Assembly: GCF_031679605.1 (NCBI RefSeq)
Contig: NZ_CP117522.1
Span: forward strand, 9,858,001-9,922,000
Origin: Streptomyces luomodiensis
GTDB lineage: Bacteria > Actinomycetota > Actinomycetes > Streptomycetales > Streptomycetaceae
Direction of reading: 5' to 3'
Length of the DNA: 64,000 nucleotides
Shown here: positions 8,990-17,787 of the stretch, in pieces
How positions within the stretch are numbered: position 1 is the first letter of the stretch
Layout: every line of letters starts with the position of its first letter
Notes under the pieces: model-generated
What the model saw: the letters and a program-made list of their open reading frames with translations, nothing else
Told to the model about the DNA's origin: nothing
Databases searched by the model: none
Made by a program: the position numbers and the translations under genes

Positions 8990-9734
8990 TCGTAACGTCC
9001 GAAGAGCTCTCGGAAGAAGCCAGCGACTGCCCGAGGGCCGGCACTCCGGTCGAGCTCGTGGCCACCGAAGCGGTAGACCTCTTATCCGGAGAGCTTCAAC
9101 TGCCGTTCTTCCGACATCATCTGGGCATACAGCTTGGGGCTCGCCTTGCCGTTGATCGAGTAGTGCTGTTGGCCGTCGACCTCCAGGCCCCCCGAACCCT
9201 GTGGGGCAGCAGCAGGAGGAAGTCCATACGCTGCCTCGCCAAAGGGACAGGCGCGACCCGGGTCTTCGCGGTGTAGGGGTCGTAGTGGAAATACACCTGG
9301 GGAATCAGGGCGGGCAGGACAGGCCCTCCCTTTCGGAAGTACAAGGCCGCGTACGTGTGGAACAGGACTTCTTCCGGCGGGGAAGCGAGCGAATCCGCGA
9401 GCCGTGCGCACAGAGTCCTGGAGGCGGCCTCCTGGGCACTGCCACGGCGGGGTCCGTCTGCTGCCTCCGCCTCGCTCGCGCAGAAGGGATAGCCCATCTC
9501 CCGGCTCCAGATCACGGGTGGCCAGCTGCGTTCGGCGCACAGATCACGCAGCACGGCCAGGCCCCGTCTGGTCCGCCAGCGGCTGAGCTCGCACGCCCCC
9601 ATCAGCGCTCCTTGACCGGGGAGGGCCACGCCGACTTGATCCGTACTGCTCTGTTCGAGGTTGCACCGGTCGGCGTGGTGCTCAGCGGAGAGAGCTGGCG
9701 TACGCCCGGCCCCTCGTCGCCGTCGGCCTGTCAT
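8990..9734 (-). pseudogene. PD-(D/E)XK nuclease-domain protein, broken by frameshift and stop
   Basis: Reading leftward from 9734, one frame gives EEVLFHTYAALYFRKGGP, then LIPQVYFHYDPYT and RQRMDFLLLLPH. Near 9195 the sense moves to another frame (GLEVDGQQHYS, then ASPKLYAQMMSEERQLKLSG). An in-frame TAA at 9082-9084 stands where a Tyr codon is expected, and the protein then resumes as EVYRFGGHEL...FFRELFGRY. The VEVDG..HY and DR.L...GYEVYRFG pattern belongs to a restriction-endonuclease-like domain of actinobacterial hypothetical proteins. With two lesions, the gene is dead. Its original role, possibly defence, is unknown. Confidence 0.7.
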
Positions 9735-10047
9735 GGGCGGAGCTGATCAGCTGGTGGTGGGGACCGGTCGTGCCCGTGGTCATCCGGCGGAACTGGGTGG
9801 GCTTCTCGCTGGTCCAGGCCCGTTCCCATTCCTCCGGTGAGCGAGTCACTGATGACCTGGGCAGCTGTCACGCTGATGACCTGGCGGCTCATCCGCCGCA
9901 AGCCCTGTGCCCGCCGAACGGCAGAACGTCACTCCGTACTACCTCGTGCAAGCCGCCTGAGGCAGGCGCTCACCCTGGCAGCTTCGCATCGGTGCGCCCC
10001 TGGGCGCCGCACTGCCCTGTCCGGGGCTCTCCACCGCGCGTATTGCG
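9735..10047. other. Degenerate stretch
   Basis: Some 310 bases. A short hydrophobic piece (ELISWWWGPVVPVVIRRNW, around 9740-9800) and a tail-like piece (PAERQNVTPYYLVQAA, 9910-9960) suggest remnants, but no family could be named. Confidence 0.35.
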
Positions 10048-10716
10048 TTATGGATGGAACCGCCATCGGCCTTCGGAAAGGATATCCACCGTGCCGTTCC
10101 TGACGCGGACGGCCGTCTCGTCGTCGATGAAGTAGATGGGGAAGTCCGCTCGCGCAGCGATGCGATCAGCCCAGGCGTCGTCCCGCTCGGGGAAGTCCGG
10201 CGAGTACAGGTGGGGCTTGAGATACCAGTCGAAGAGGCCGAAGGGTGGCTCCACGGTCGTCGCGCCGAGCACGTGGAGGTCCGTGGTGTCTCCGATGATA
10301 TCGGCAGAGTGTCCGGTGAGATTGCGGCTGAAGATCATTGATCCGGCGCTGACCCCCACATAGACGCGGCTCTCCAACGCCTTGAGGAAGCCGTCGGCCA
10401 GGCCGTTGCCGGTGATGCTGCGCGCGAGGTGGTAATGGCTGCCGCCTTCGACATAGATGACGTCGGCGTGGAGCAGCCGGTCGAGCACCATCTGCCGGGG
10501 CAGGCCGTTCAGCTCCAGGATGTTGAACTCCCGCCAGCCGAGGCCGTGCAGCCGGTTCATGTCCGCGACGACCCACCCGTGGTCTCCGGGTTCGGCGACT
10601 GATGCCGTGGGCACGTACACGACGTTCGCCGATCCGAACGGCCTGCCCAGCATGTCCCGCAGCGCATCTCGCAGCGTCTCGTTACGCAGGCCACTTGCCG
10701 TCAACAGAAAGTTCAT
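10048..10716 (-). CDS. Peptidase S51 (dipeptidase E-like)
   Basis: 222 residues from ATG 10716; no strong ribosome site is seen. The nucleophile elbow is YVGVSAGSMIF (Ser123), preceded by VIYVEGGSHYHLAR. LKPHLYSPDFPERD may supply the His and lies where family members carry it. S51 enzymes are cytoplasmic Ser peptidases cleaving Asp-X dipeptides; cyanophycinases are relatives. Its length is normal for the family (about 220-240). It stands alone between decayed regions. Substrate specificity is not predictable. Confidence 0.86.
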   Translation of the reverse strand: MNFLLTASGLRNETLRDALRDMLGRPFGSANVVYVPTASVAEPGDHGWVVADMNRLHGLGWREFNILELNGLPRQMVLDRLLHADVIYVEGGSHYHLARSITGNGLADGFLKALESRVYVGVSAGSMIFSRNLTGHSADIIGDTTDLHVLGATTVEPPFGLFDWYLKPHLYSPDFPERDDAWADRIAARADFPIYFIDDETAVRVRNGTVDILSEGRWRFHP

Positions 10717-11376
10717 TCGGCGAGCCAAGCACGACTCACGGGCGCGCGCAACGAACCCAGGATCCACCGGGCCCAGACAACGGCCCCCAGCCTGAGATCG
10801 TTCTGCGCGACGCGACTCACCCCCCGGGAACACGCGGGCAGGTCTCGCGCTGCTGATGGCCCCCTGGCGCGCCCGTGCCCACAGGCGAAGGAGTCCTGGA
10901 GGTGGCCGCCGAGGGTGTGCCAGGACGGGCTGGGGTGTGGCAGGCGCAGCGTCTCCAATCCCGCAGTGGCCGGCCCGCACCGCTGGTCCTACGGGGGTGC
11001 AGGGTCACTCGGCCACCACTCGGCCCACCTGAGCTCGCAGCGGGCGCAAAGGGTGTAGTGGACGGTGGAAGCGGCATCGTCGGCGGGATTGGCGGCGCGC
11101 TCCCTCCAGCCGGGCCGTTCCGGGGGAGGAGTGTGCTGTCAGGGTGCGTCCAGCCTGATCACGGTCCAGCCGGTCGGCTGTCGGCTCCATCTGTCGCCGA
11201 TGATCGCGCGTAGGCCCGTTTGCCGGGGCGTGCCGTTGGCCGAACGGTCACGGTGACCGCGCCGCTCCTCAGATCGCGCAGCGGCGTGCGGACGAACAGC
11301 GGGGCCGGATGGCTGATCCTCTCCGGCCCCGCTGTCGTCTGTTCGCGGTGGCCACTCACCTCAGCAGCCGGGGGAG
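10717..11376. other. Long intergenic stretch, nothing firmly recognised
   Basis: About 660 bases. On the minus strand near 11000-11120 a 48-codon open piece contains VHYTLCARCELRWAEWW, which has a natural amino-acid mix but no start and no known family. The rest shows no coding signal. Confidence 0.4.
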
Positions 11377-11835
11377 TCATCCGCAGCCGGGATAGCCATC
11401 CGCAGCCATCCGTTTGAACGCTGCCTGCGATCCCGATCCGAAGATCCCGTCGATCGCGCCGGTGTAGCCCCAGGCTTCCTTGAGGAGGCGCTGCAGGGCC
11501 TTCTTCGTGCCGGTGCCGACGATGCCGTCGATCGCGCCGGTGTAGCCGTAGTTGGCTTGGAGATTGCGCTGGAAGGCCTTCCAGCTGTTGGTCCCGAGTT
11601 GCCCGTCGATCGCGCCGGTGTAGCCATAGCCCCGCAGCCAGCACTGGATGTTCTTGGCCTCGGTCGTGTTCAGGCCCAAGTTGTTCACGGCCAGCGGAGT
11701 GACAGCCTCAGCGCCCACCGCTGGCTTCGAGACCGACGCGGGCGCCGCAAAGCTTACGCCCGCCCCTGCCAGGCTTCCCGCGGCGATACCAGCGACGGCA
11801 ATGGTGCTGAGGAGCCCCCTCGTCAAAACTCGCAT
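11377..11835 (-). CDS. Secreted peptidoglycan-binding-domain protein
   Basis: 152 residues from ATG 11835, with a clear AAAGGGG ribosome site. Residues 1-30 are a Sec signal peptide ending SFAA. The mature part carries three copies of a peptidoglycan-binding (PG_binding_1-like) motif: YGYTGAIDGQLG, YGYTGAIDGIVG and WGYTGAIDGIFG, starting near 70, 96 and 121, each followed by a helix with an aromatic/Gln core. It probably binds cell wall outside the cell. There is no catalytic domain, so it may be a wall-binding adaptor or inhibitor (inference). The gene stands alone. Confidence 0.85.
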   Translation of the reverse strand: MRVLTRGLLSTIAVAGIAAGSLAGAGVSFAAPASVSKPAVGAEAVTPLAVNNLGLNTTEAKNIQCWLRGYGYTGAIDGQLGTNSWKAFQRNLQANYGYTGAIDGIVGTGTKKALQRLLKEAWGYTGAIDGIFGSGSQAAFKRMAADGYPGCG

Positions 11836-12239
11836 TCGTTTACCCCTTTTGGCTTGAGTTGGAAATGCGGCACCTGACGGGCCTGGTGTGCCCATCATGA
11901 GTCGCAGGGCGAGCCAGTGTCCGAAAGCGGGACTCGGGAGCGGAAAACCTGGGCGCCCGTTAATGACACGTGCAGCACTCCAGGAATTGTTCAGCACCCG
12001 ACTCCGCTACGGTAAGAACTGATGCATGCCTGCGGCACTGGGCGTCCGGATCGGCCACCGGCCCTGTCCTTCATGATGGCCAGGCCGGCCCGGGACCCGT
12101 CCCGGTGACCTGCACGGCCGCATCGATGAAGAGGGTGCTGGCGGTCGGAGCCAACCGGCTCCGCGGCCGTCGCAGGCACACACAACAGACGTTCTTCGAG
12201 GACGACAATCGAGACGCCGATACCGGCCAGGACGACGGC
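11836..12239. other. Upstream region of the wall-binding protein and decayed DNA
   Basis: About 400 bases. The part next to 11835 must hold that gene's promoter, but no convincing -10/-35 pair was picked. The rest lies beyond a regulator remnant and shows no clear gene. Confidence 0.4.
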
Positions 12240-12357
12240 GGCCTGGCCCGCCCGGCGGGCCAGCAGCTCCAGCACGGCGAACTCCCGGGGTGTGAGTTCC
12301 ACCCGGGTCCCGGCCCGGCGGCAGACCCGGCCGGCGACATCCAATGAGAGGTCGCCC
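12240..12357 (-). pseudogene. Fragment of an OmpR-type response-regulator DNA-binding domain
   Basis: The minus strand reads VGDLSLDVAGRVCRRAG, then VELTPREFAVLELLARRAGQ. This is the start of an OmpR/PhoB winged helix (D.A...V.R.G..V.LT.REF.LLE.L.R..G). Similarity stops after about 40 residues and the ISL3 remnant abuts its upstream side. Confidence 0.6.
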
Positions 12358-12598
12358 ACGGCAAGGACGGCCCCAACAGCCGTTCATCCAGGGTGCGTTG
12401 GTACGGACTGTGCACGCGTTGCGCTTGCTTCCGGTAGTCCGGGCACCGGCCCGGGCGACCGGTGGATATCGCCTCCACCACCAGGTCGCCGACGGAGTGG
12501 TCGACGCGCTCCACTCGCACATCGATCCCTGGAAACAGCACATCCTCGACCGTCTTGCTCGCCATGGCAGGAAACACCCTGCTGAAACGATCCCCCAT
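12355..12598 (-). pseudogene. ISL3-family transposase N-terminal fragment
   Basis: Reads DVLFPGIDVRVERVDHSVGD, then RCPDYRKQAQRVHSPYQRTL. This is the ISL3 zinc-finger leader (LLFPG..V..V......ACP.C....RVHS.Y.R.L), with the Cys pair partly lost. It ends abruptly at the response-regulator fragment, so it is a recombination scar. Confidence 0.6.
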
Positions 12599-12822
12599 TC
12601 CCGCCTCTGACCTGGGGATTCACGGAACTGCGGACAGAGCCACATTCAAAGATCCCTAATCAACACTTCCACCGTCGTCCGCAGGACTCGCGCAACACCA
12701 ACCGCACGGACTGGTCCAGTTGGACGGAACGTGCTGTGCAGCCTGACAAACGGTGCTGTACGAACCAGCCATGACCCTTGTCTCGCCCGGTTCGACCACG
12801 CGGAGGGTGTCCGCTCTGGTAC

Positions 12823-12930
12823 ACGCAAGCGGCGGGCGGCATAGCGCCGTCCGCTACCGGCTCACCGAGCTCGGCCTGTCCTTGGAAACGCCGCTCTCCG
12901 CCCTGCGGGTCTGGGCCGACACACACATGC
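12823..12930 (+). pseudogene. C-terminal fragment of an HxlR regulator
   Basis: Reads SAVRYRLTELGLSLETPLSA, then LRVWADTHM, the wing and last helix of HxlR proteins (V.Y.LTELG.SL..PL.AL..WA). It is a decayed relative of the intact HxlR gene 300 bp downstream. Confidence 0.65.
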
Positions 12931-13106
12931 CGTCGGCGATCTGCCGCATCGCCTCCGGCCGAGCCGTCCTGCTTTCCGGCGATCGCGATGGCCGGGACCG
13001 TGATCCGCGAGAGCCGGTCCAGGACGTCCAGGCGGGCCATGGCGCGCCAGGCCGCCGCCCACTCCTCGGCCCGGTCCCGGCGTGCGCGTGCGTAGCGCAC
13101 GCGCAC
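12920..13106 (-). pseudogene. Fragment of an alpha/beta hydrolase
   Basis: Reads EEWAAAWRAMARLDVLDRLS, then ITVPAIAIAGKQD, and after a frameshift EAMRQIADGMCVS. This is the segment around the catalytic Asp (VPALVIAGE.D.S....A...IA..). It tail-overlaps the HxlR fragment in the opposite direction. Together they look like an older copy of a regulator/hydrolase pair. Confidence 0.6.
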
Positions 13107-13107
13107 G
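13081..13107. terminator. Strong hairpin between hydrolase remnant and HxlR gene
   Basis: Perfect 11-bp stem CGTGCGCGTGC / GCACGCGCACG with a 5-base loop (GTAGC). No T tract; it could be a terminator or structural relic. Confidence 0.35.
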
Positions 13108-13129
13108 GCCCAGCCGTCGGCAGGGAGGG

Positions 13130-13141
13130 GTTACTAGTAAC
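13130..13141. promoter_or_regulatory. Putative HxlR operator (GTTACTAGTAAC)
   Basis: Perfect 12-bp palindrome 58 bp before the HxlR start. It shares the CTAGTA core with the site before the hydrolase gene (13736-13758), so autoregulation is likely. Confidence 0.5.
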
Positions 13142-13198
13142 ATTACAGAACTACTTTCGATTCAAAACTACCAGCCGGTTCGCCGGGGAGGAGAAGTC

Positions 13199-13666
13199 GT
13201 GTCCGACCACAGCAGCCACGTCAGCTACCAGCACGGGCAGGAGTTCCTGGCCGCGATCTCCGAGCGCTGGAACTACCAGATCCTGCGGGAGGTGTTCTTC
13301 GGTGTCCGCCGGTTCGGCGAACTCAAGCGGACCCTGGGCATCTCGGCGAACATCCTCACGGCGCGGCTCAACAGCCTGACCGAGCTGGGCCTGCTCGCCA
13401 AGCGCGCCTACCGCCCGGACAAGCCGTGGTACGAGTACGAGCTCACCGACAGCGCCCGTGAACTCGTGGTCCCCGCCATTGCGGCCATCACGCGCTGGGC
13501 CGAGACCCAGACCGCGGACGGCGACATCACACGGTATCCGCTGATGCACACGACGTGCGGGAACCCGACCAATCCTTACCTCGCGTGCAGCAGCTGCCAT
13601 GAGCCGGTCGAGGCTTCGACTCTGCGGCCGGTCTCCGCCGAGGAAAGCGGCGCCGGTCAGAAGTAG
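13199..13666 (+). CDS. HxlR-family transcriptional regulator
   Basis: 155 residues from GTG 13199, with a GGGGAGGAG site. Winged-helix core: ISERWNYQILREVFFGVRRF, then GELKRTLGISANILTARLNS (recognition helix), LAKRAYRP...YELTDSA (wing), and WAETQT in the last helix. The C-terminal tail holds a TCGNPTNPYLACSSCHEPV cysteine cluster, which in some HxlR proteins senses metal, electrophile or redox state. It precedes, on the same strand, the hydrolase and SnoaL-like genes, which it probably controls through the CTAGTAGC sites. Confidence 0.9.
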   Translation: MSDHSSHVSYQHGQEFLAAISERWNYQILREVFFGVRRFGELKRTLGISANILTARLNSLTELGLLAKRAYRPDKPWYEYELTDSARELVVPAIAAITRWAETQTADGDITRYPLMHTTCGNPTNPYLACSSCHEPVEASTLRPVSAEESGAGQK

Positions 13667-13735
13667 GGGGTAAGGCCGGTCCGTGGTCCCGCCGGCCACC
13701 CGGGCTGGGCGCAAGGTGCCTAGTAGCGTTTTGAA

Positions 13736-13758
13736 ACTAGTAGCGTTATGCTACTAGT
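13736..13758. promoter_or_regulatory. Putative HxlR operator, 9-bp arms
   Basis: Perfect inverted repeat ACTAGTAGC-GTTAT-GCTACTAGT. An extra direct half site CTAGTAGCGTT begins at 13720, 17 bp before its repeat at 13737. It lies 42 bp before the hydrolase start. Confidence 0.6.
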
Positions 13759-13799
13759 GCAGGACTTGAACGTCTCCTCGTCCACGCAAAGGACTGATC

Positions 13800-14648
13800 A
13801 TGACTACGAACTGGCTGGAAGGAACCACCGAGAAGCTGATCCCCACCTCGCTCGGCCTGATCAATGTGCGCGCCGGTGGCCGTTCCGACGGCCCCGCCAT
13901 GGTGTTCTGGCCCAGCCTGATGATGGACTCGACCATGTGGCGGTACCAGTACGAGCACTTCGCCCCGACCCACCGCGTCGTGCTGATCGACAGCCCCGGA
14001 CACGGCAAGTCCGACGCGCTGCGCAAGATCATTGATCTCGAGGACTGCTCGGACGCGCTCGTCGAGATCCTCGACGCGCTCGACATCGACAAGTGCGTCC
14101 TGGTGGGCAACAGCTGGGGCGGCATGCTCGCCGGGGTCTTCCCGGCCTACTACCCGGAGCGGACCGCGGCGGCGATCGGCATCAACTGCACCGCCTCCCT
14201 GCCCACGATGTTCGAGAGCATCTGGGCCACCGCGCTGTCCGCTTTCCTCTCGCTGCACGCGAAGATGCCGCCGCTGGCCGCCAAGGCCGCGCGCGGCGCG
14301 TTCGCCGGGCCGACCGCCGAGGCCACCAACCCCGAATTCGTCGAGTTCACCAAGTTCGTCCTGCGGGACGACCCGAAGTCGGTCGCGTGGGCGCTGCGCA
14401 GCATCCTCATCGGCCGCAAGGACGAGCACCGCCGCCTGAACACCATCAAGGACGTGCCCGTCCTGATCATCGCCGGCGAGGAGGACAGCCAGTTCCCCGT
14501 CCACGTGGTGCGGAAGATGGCCGACGCCATCGAGGGCAGCACCTTCCGGGTGCTTCAGCACACCGCGCACCTCGCCGCCCGCGAGAACCCCGAAGGCGTC
14601 AACGCCGAGATCGACGCCTTCCTCGCCGACCTGCCTGCCGCGGCCTGA
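13800..14648 (+). CDS. Alpha/beta hydrolase
   Basis: 282 residues. Catalytic features: LVGNSWGGMLAG (nucleophile Ser105), VPVLIIAGEEDSQFP (acid) and LQHTAHLAARENP (His). The oxyanion region is AMVFWPSLMMDSTMW. This is the fold of 3-oxoadipate enol-lactonase/haloperoxidase-type hydrolases acting in the cytoplasm. The gene follows the HxlR operator and is followed after 16 bp by the SnoaL-like gene, so the two form an operon. The substrate is unknown; an aldehyde- or quinone-responsive detoxification role would fit HxlR control (inference). Confidence 0.88.
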   Translation: MTTNWLEGTTEKLIPTSLGLINVRAGGRSDGPAMVFWPSLMMDSTMWRYQYEHFAPTHRVVLIDSPGHGKSDALRKIIDLEDCSDALVEILDALDIDKCVLVGNSWGGMLAGVFPAYYPERTAAAIGINCTASLPTMFESIWATALSAFLSLHAKMPPLAAKAARGAFAGPTAEATNPEFVEFTKFVLRDDPKSVAWALRSILIGRKDEHRRLNTIKDVPVLIIAGEEDSQFPVHVVRKMADAIEGSTFRVLQHTAHLAARENPEGVNAEIDAFLADLPAAA

Positions 14649-14664
14649 TCAGGAGGCCATCACC

Positions 14665-15072
14665 ATGACATGCATAACAGGCACCGCACACGCGACGGCC
14701 GTGCCCGACTGGGTCCTGAAGTTCATGGACGCCATCGACACCCTGGAGTTCGATGAAGGATTCGCGCCGCTGACCGAGGACACCGACATGTTCTTCGGCA
14801 CCGCGCACATCCACGGCGTCGAGGCCATCAAGGCGTTCTTCGTCAAGATCGACGCACCGCTGATCATCACCCATGAGGTCCTGGAGTACTGGACTGCGGG
14901 CGACGGCGTCCGCCTGCTGCGCGGCGAGGCGGTCATGGCCAAGAAGAGTGCACCGGACCAGGTGGTGCGCGCTCCGTTCATGCACATCTTCTCTCTCGAC
15001 CGGGAAGAACCGGTCCGCGTCCGGACACTCCGTATCACCGCGGGCCCGCTTCAGACCGACTCCGTGATGTGA
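14665..15072 (+). CDS. SnoaL-like (NTF2-fold) protein
   Basis: 135 residues; AGGAGG lies upstream of ATG 14665. The pattern WVLKFMDAIDTLEFDEGFAP, then TDMFFGTAHIHGVEAIKAFF is the first helix and strand of the SnoaL/NTF2 cone, and the end LRITAGPL is the final strand. These folds act as small hydrolases, isomerases or ligand binders. Its coupling to the alpha/beta hydrolase suggests that both act on the same small molecule. No catalytic residues can be assigned with confidence. Confidence 0.8.
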   Translation: MTCITGTAHATAVPDWVLKFMDAIDTLEFDEGFAPLTEDTDMFFGTAHIHGVEAIKAFFVKIDAPLIITHEVLEYWTAGDGVRLLRGEAVMAKKSAPDQVVRAPFMHIFSLDREEPVRVRTLRITAGPLQTDSVM

Positions 15073-15477
15073 CTCTGGAGTTACGGCCTGCTCCGCCCCT
15101 GCTGCGGCCCGCTCGTACTGGTTGAGGTCGGTGCGGGCGAGGCCCTCCAGCCCGGCGAACTCGCCCGGGGATGAAGGACTCCAGCCATGCTGGGGCGGCG
15201 TCGTGCGGGCCTTGGGCATACAGCCGGTCGGCCCGCATGCCGTGACCTCCCTGCCCACACGGGGAAGGCTGTGAGGTCAACGTCTGTGGCGGCCAGTGCT
15301 CTGGTGGGGCGGTTCACCGGGCGGGCGGCGGACGCTGTCGGGCGAGGGCGGACGCAACCAGAACTGCGGCATAGGCGGGACGGTTCGCGCTGGTCACATG
15401 GGCAACGACAGAAGACACACCGGACCGGAGGACCATCAAGGTCTGTGCCAGAGCCTGAGAAATGACGGCGTTGCGGG
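15073..15477. other. Intergenic stretch, nothing recognised
   Basis: About 400 bases. A minus-strand piece near 15080-15220 (GEFAGLEGLARTDLNQYERA) looks protein-like but is too short to name. Confidence 0.4.
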
Positions 15478-15960
15478 TCAGCGAAGTCTCTTGGCCAACA
15501 CCTGCTCCCTGGTCACTCCACCGGGCAACAGGTCTCCAGGCTCTTCGGTGGCGACGAACCCATGGCGTTGGTACAGGGCGATGGCGGGCTCGTTTCCTGG
15601 GATCACCGCGAGCTTCAGTGTTGTGGAGTCCGATCGCAGGGCCCACGTCGTGACTGCTTCGATCAGCCGGTCTCCGACACCGTCGCCTCGCGCCTCGGGG
15701 CTGACCCATAGCGACCTGAGTTCGCTCGTCTCGCCGTCCCCAGGGATGCCTCTGACCATGCCGACAGGCAGGCTTCCCCGCAACGCGACGACGTTGTAGG
15801 AACCGGGGATGGCCAGACGAGCACGCCACTGCTCCTGTCCACCCCTGTGCCAGTCGGCGAGCCGGGATCTGAACGCATGCGGCGCTTCGGTCAGGGCTGC
15901 AACACGGATCTCCTGCCACAACGGCCAGTCATCCGACGTGATGATCTGCAGTTTCACCAT
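15478..15960 (-). CDS. GNAT-family N-acetyltransferase
   Basis: 160 residues from ATG 15960. The acetyl-CoA site is ELRSLWVSPEARGDGVGDRL (strand 4 and the R/QxxGxG/A P-loop as RGDGVG), followed by LKLAVIPGNEPAIALYQRHG (GNAT motif B). It transfers acetyl from CoA to an amine. The frame continues upstream without a stop into a decayed transporter, but the family length and the EIRVAALTEAPHAF N-terminal helix support a start at 15960. The substrate is unknown. Confidence 0.87.
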   Translation of the reverse strand: MVKLQIITSDDWPLWQEIRVAALTEAPHAFRSRLADWHRGGQEQWRARLAIPGSYNVVALRGSLPVGMVRGIPGDGETSELRSLWVSPEARGDGVGDRLIEAVTTWALRSDSTTLKLAVIPGNEPAIALYQRHGFVATEEPGDLLPGGVTREQVLAKRLR

Positions 15961-16722
15961 GCAGTGGAGTTTGCCGCACGGCCGCAGGCTGGCCCGGCCG
16001 GCGGAAGTGCCTTGCACGGCCCAGGTCTGGGGGAGGAAGGCGAACACGCTGCACAACACGGCGAGATAGATCAGCTGGGCCCAGGTGGTGGCACTGCTGT
16101 GGACCAGGTCAGGCAGGTGGGTGACGGCGGGCGGCAGGAACAGTGCCGAGCCGACGACGGTCTGGGCGATCGTCAGGTGCAGCGGGTCCATGGGACGGCC
16201 CGCGGTGAGCCGTCCGACGAGAGCGACGTGCCCGCCCGGACGACTGCGGCGGCGAGCATCAGCACGTCTCCGAGCCGTGGTGCGCGCAGCCCGGCGCTGG
16301 AAGTGAGCAGCCCGAACGGCCACAAGGCAGAGTCCGGCGGCGAGGAAGAACGTCCACGGCAGCCGGGGGCCGCCGGTGCGGTCCAGCAGCGGTGTCAGCA
16401 CGATGGTCAGGCTGATGACGAGCCCGGCGTTCGCGGCGCTGGTGTGCGCCACCCCGTAGGTCTCCATCACGAGCACGGCTGCCTGGGTGACTCCCAGCAG
16501 CGACCTGACGCGGACCTCCGCGCGGGTCCAGCGGCACCAGCGGCGCTTTTGGCGGCGGGAGGCGACCAGGGCACCACACGCGAGCGCGGAGATCGCATAC
16601 CGGGCGAACAGGACCGCCAGGACCGGGAGCGCGACGGTGGCCGTCTTGGCCGCGAGATAGCTGGAACCCCAGACCAGCGCGACCGGGAGAAGTACCGCAT
16701 CGGTGCGGCGGGCAACATGCAT
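15961..16722 (-). pseudogene. DMT (EamA) transporter, truncated and frame-damaged
   Basis: From ATG 16722 the protein reads LLPVALVWGSSYLAAKTATV, then LFARYAISALACGALVASRR and AANAGLVISLTIVLTPLLDR, typical EamA helices 1-4. Between about 16320 and 16220 the sensible reading (GLLTSSAGLRAPRLGDVLML) is in another frame, and the first frame becomes sense again at GHVALVGRLTAG, so two compensating indels are present. The protein stops matching after YLAVLCSVFAFLPQTWAVQG, missing the last two helices, where the GNAT gene begins. It looks non-functional. Confidence 0.7.
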
Positions 16723-17137
16723 GCCCCCACGCTGCCCACCGGCCCGAGCGCACCGCCCGAAAGGGCGTCCGAACGGTCCTTGCCGAGTTGCACCGCGCCG
16801 CCGCACAGATCCAGGGCCGAGACCGCTGAGCCACCCACTACCGCTACCGGTATCGGTGTGCACATGCCGAGGAACAGCCAGGAGCGATCAAACGGCCTTC
16901 GCCGGCCGCCCTGCGGGGCGAGTTCTCCGTCCGAGGGCTCCTCGATGCCGGAGAGCCTGGTGAGCAGCATCCGGGTCGTGTATTCGGTGTGCTCGCACAG
17001 CAGTTGGGCGCCCAGGTCTGCGTCGCGGTCGACGGCGACCCGGGCGAGTGCCTGGTGGTCGCCGACGAGGCGCAGGCCGAGGCTGCCGTCACGCGCATCG
17101 CCGAAGAGCTCGGAGCATCGACGATCCTCGTGAACAA
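16723..17137. other. Unassigned stretch with possible remnant on the minus strand
   Basis: About 415 bases. The minus strand reads ADLGAQLLCEHTEYTTRMLL, then TRLSGIEEPSDGEL, around 17030-16920, with natural composition. No family was recognised. Confidence 0.35.
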
Positions 17138-17420
17138 GACGTGGCCGCGTTGTGGCGGGCCTTGGAGGAGGTCGCGCCCCAGGCCGCGCTCTCCAGCGCG
17201 GCCGCCACGGTGGTGAGCCTGGTGCCGGAGGACGACGACACGGCGGAGACTGCGCTGCGCGGGGCGCTGGTGCTGCGCTACAACACCGTCAAGCCGTTCC
17301 TGTCGCTGCTGGGCGAGTCGAAGGCGCTGGACGCGGTGCCCGGCGGCAGCAGGATCCTCACCGGAGTGCAGCGGCTCCCGGTCCTGTCGCGGCGGAAGGC
17401 AGGCGAGAAGCCGTGCTCCG
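17138..17420 (+). pseudogene. Tn3-family transposase fragment
   Basis: Reads DVAALWRALEEVAPQAALSS, then ALVLRYNTVKPFLSLLGESK. This matches the N-terminal region of Tn3-type transposases (RYNTVRPFL..L......FGA). It lacks the DDE domain and ends after RRKAGEKP. Confidence 0.65.
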
Positions 17421-17787
17421 TACGCCGATCCGAGTACCTGCGCCAGGAGACCGAGCTGAGCCCGCGCCACCTCGCCGTCGAGTGCATCGACCGCTACCGA
17501 CGGCAACAGGACTGACTGTGCGCCGTGCTCAACGCCGTCGACCGAGCGACGGCAGCCCTCCCGACACAGCCCGAACCTCCGGATCGTTCTTCGGCCAGAG
17601 GCGCAGCCCGAGGGGACTGCGACTCTTGCGTCGGCTCGCGGAGGCAGCAGGAGAGTGGCCTCCAGATGCCCGCACAGTGGGGCCACTTCGGGCCGTTCCG
17701 GACGCCTGTCGGCGCAGGCGGTGACCGTTTCGCCGGGGCCATTTACGGTCGTCGTAGCCACCTGATCGCTTCGATGCCGCCGCCTTC
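17421..17787. other. Intergenic stretch, nothing recognised
   Basis: About 370 bases between the Tn3 fragment and the YciI-like gene; no coding signal seen. Confidence 0.45.

Noticed and set aside
12007..12240. Histidine-kinase remnant after the response-regulator fragment
   Set aside because: RAGLAIMKD loosely recalls a kinase G2 box, but no N or G1 box is found.
15478..16863. A 461-residue EamA-GNAT fusion protein
   Set aside because: The EamA part is frame-scrambled and truncated, and GNAT has its own start; treated as pseudogene plus gene.
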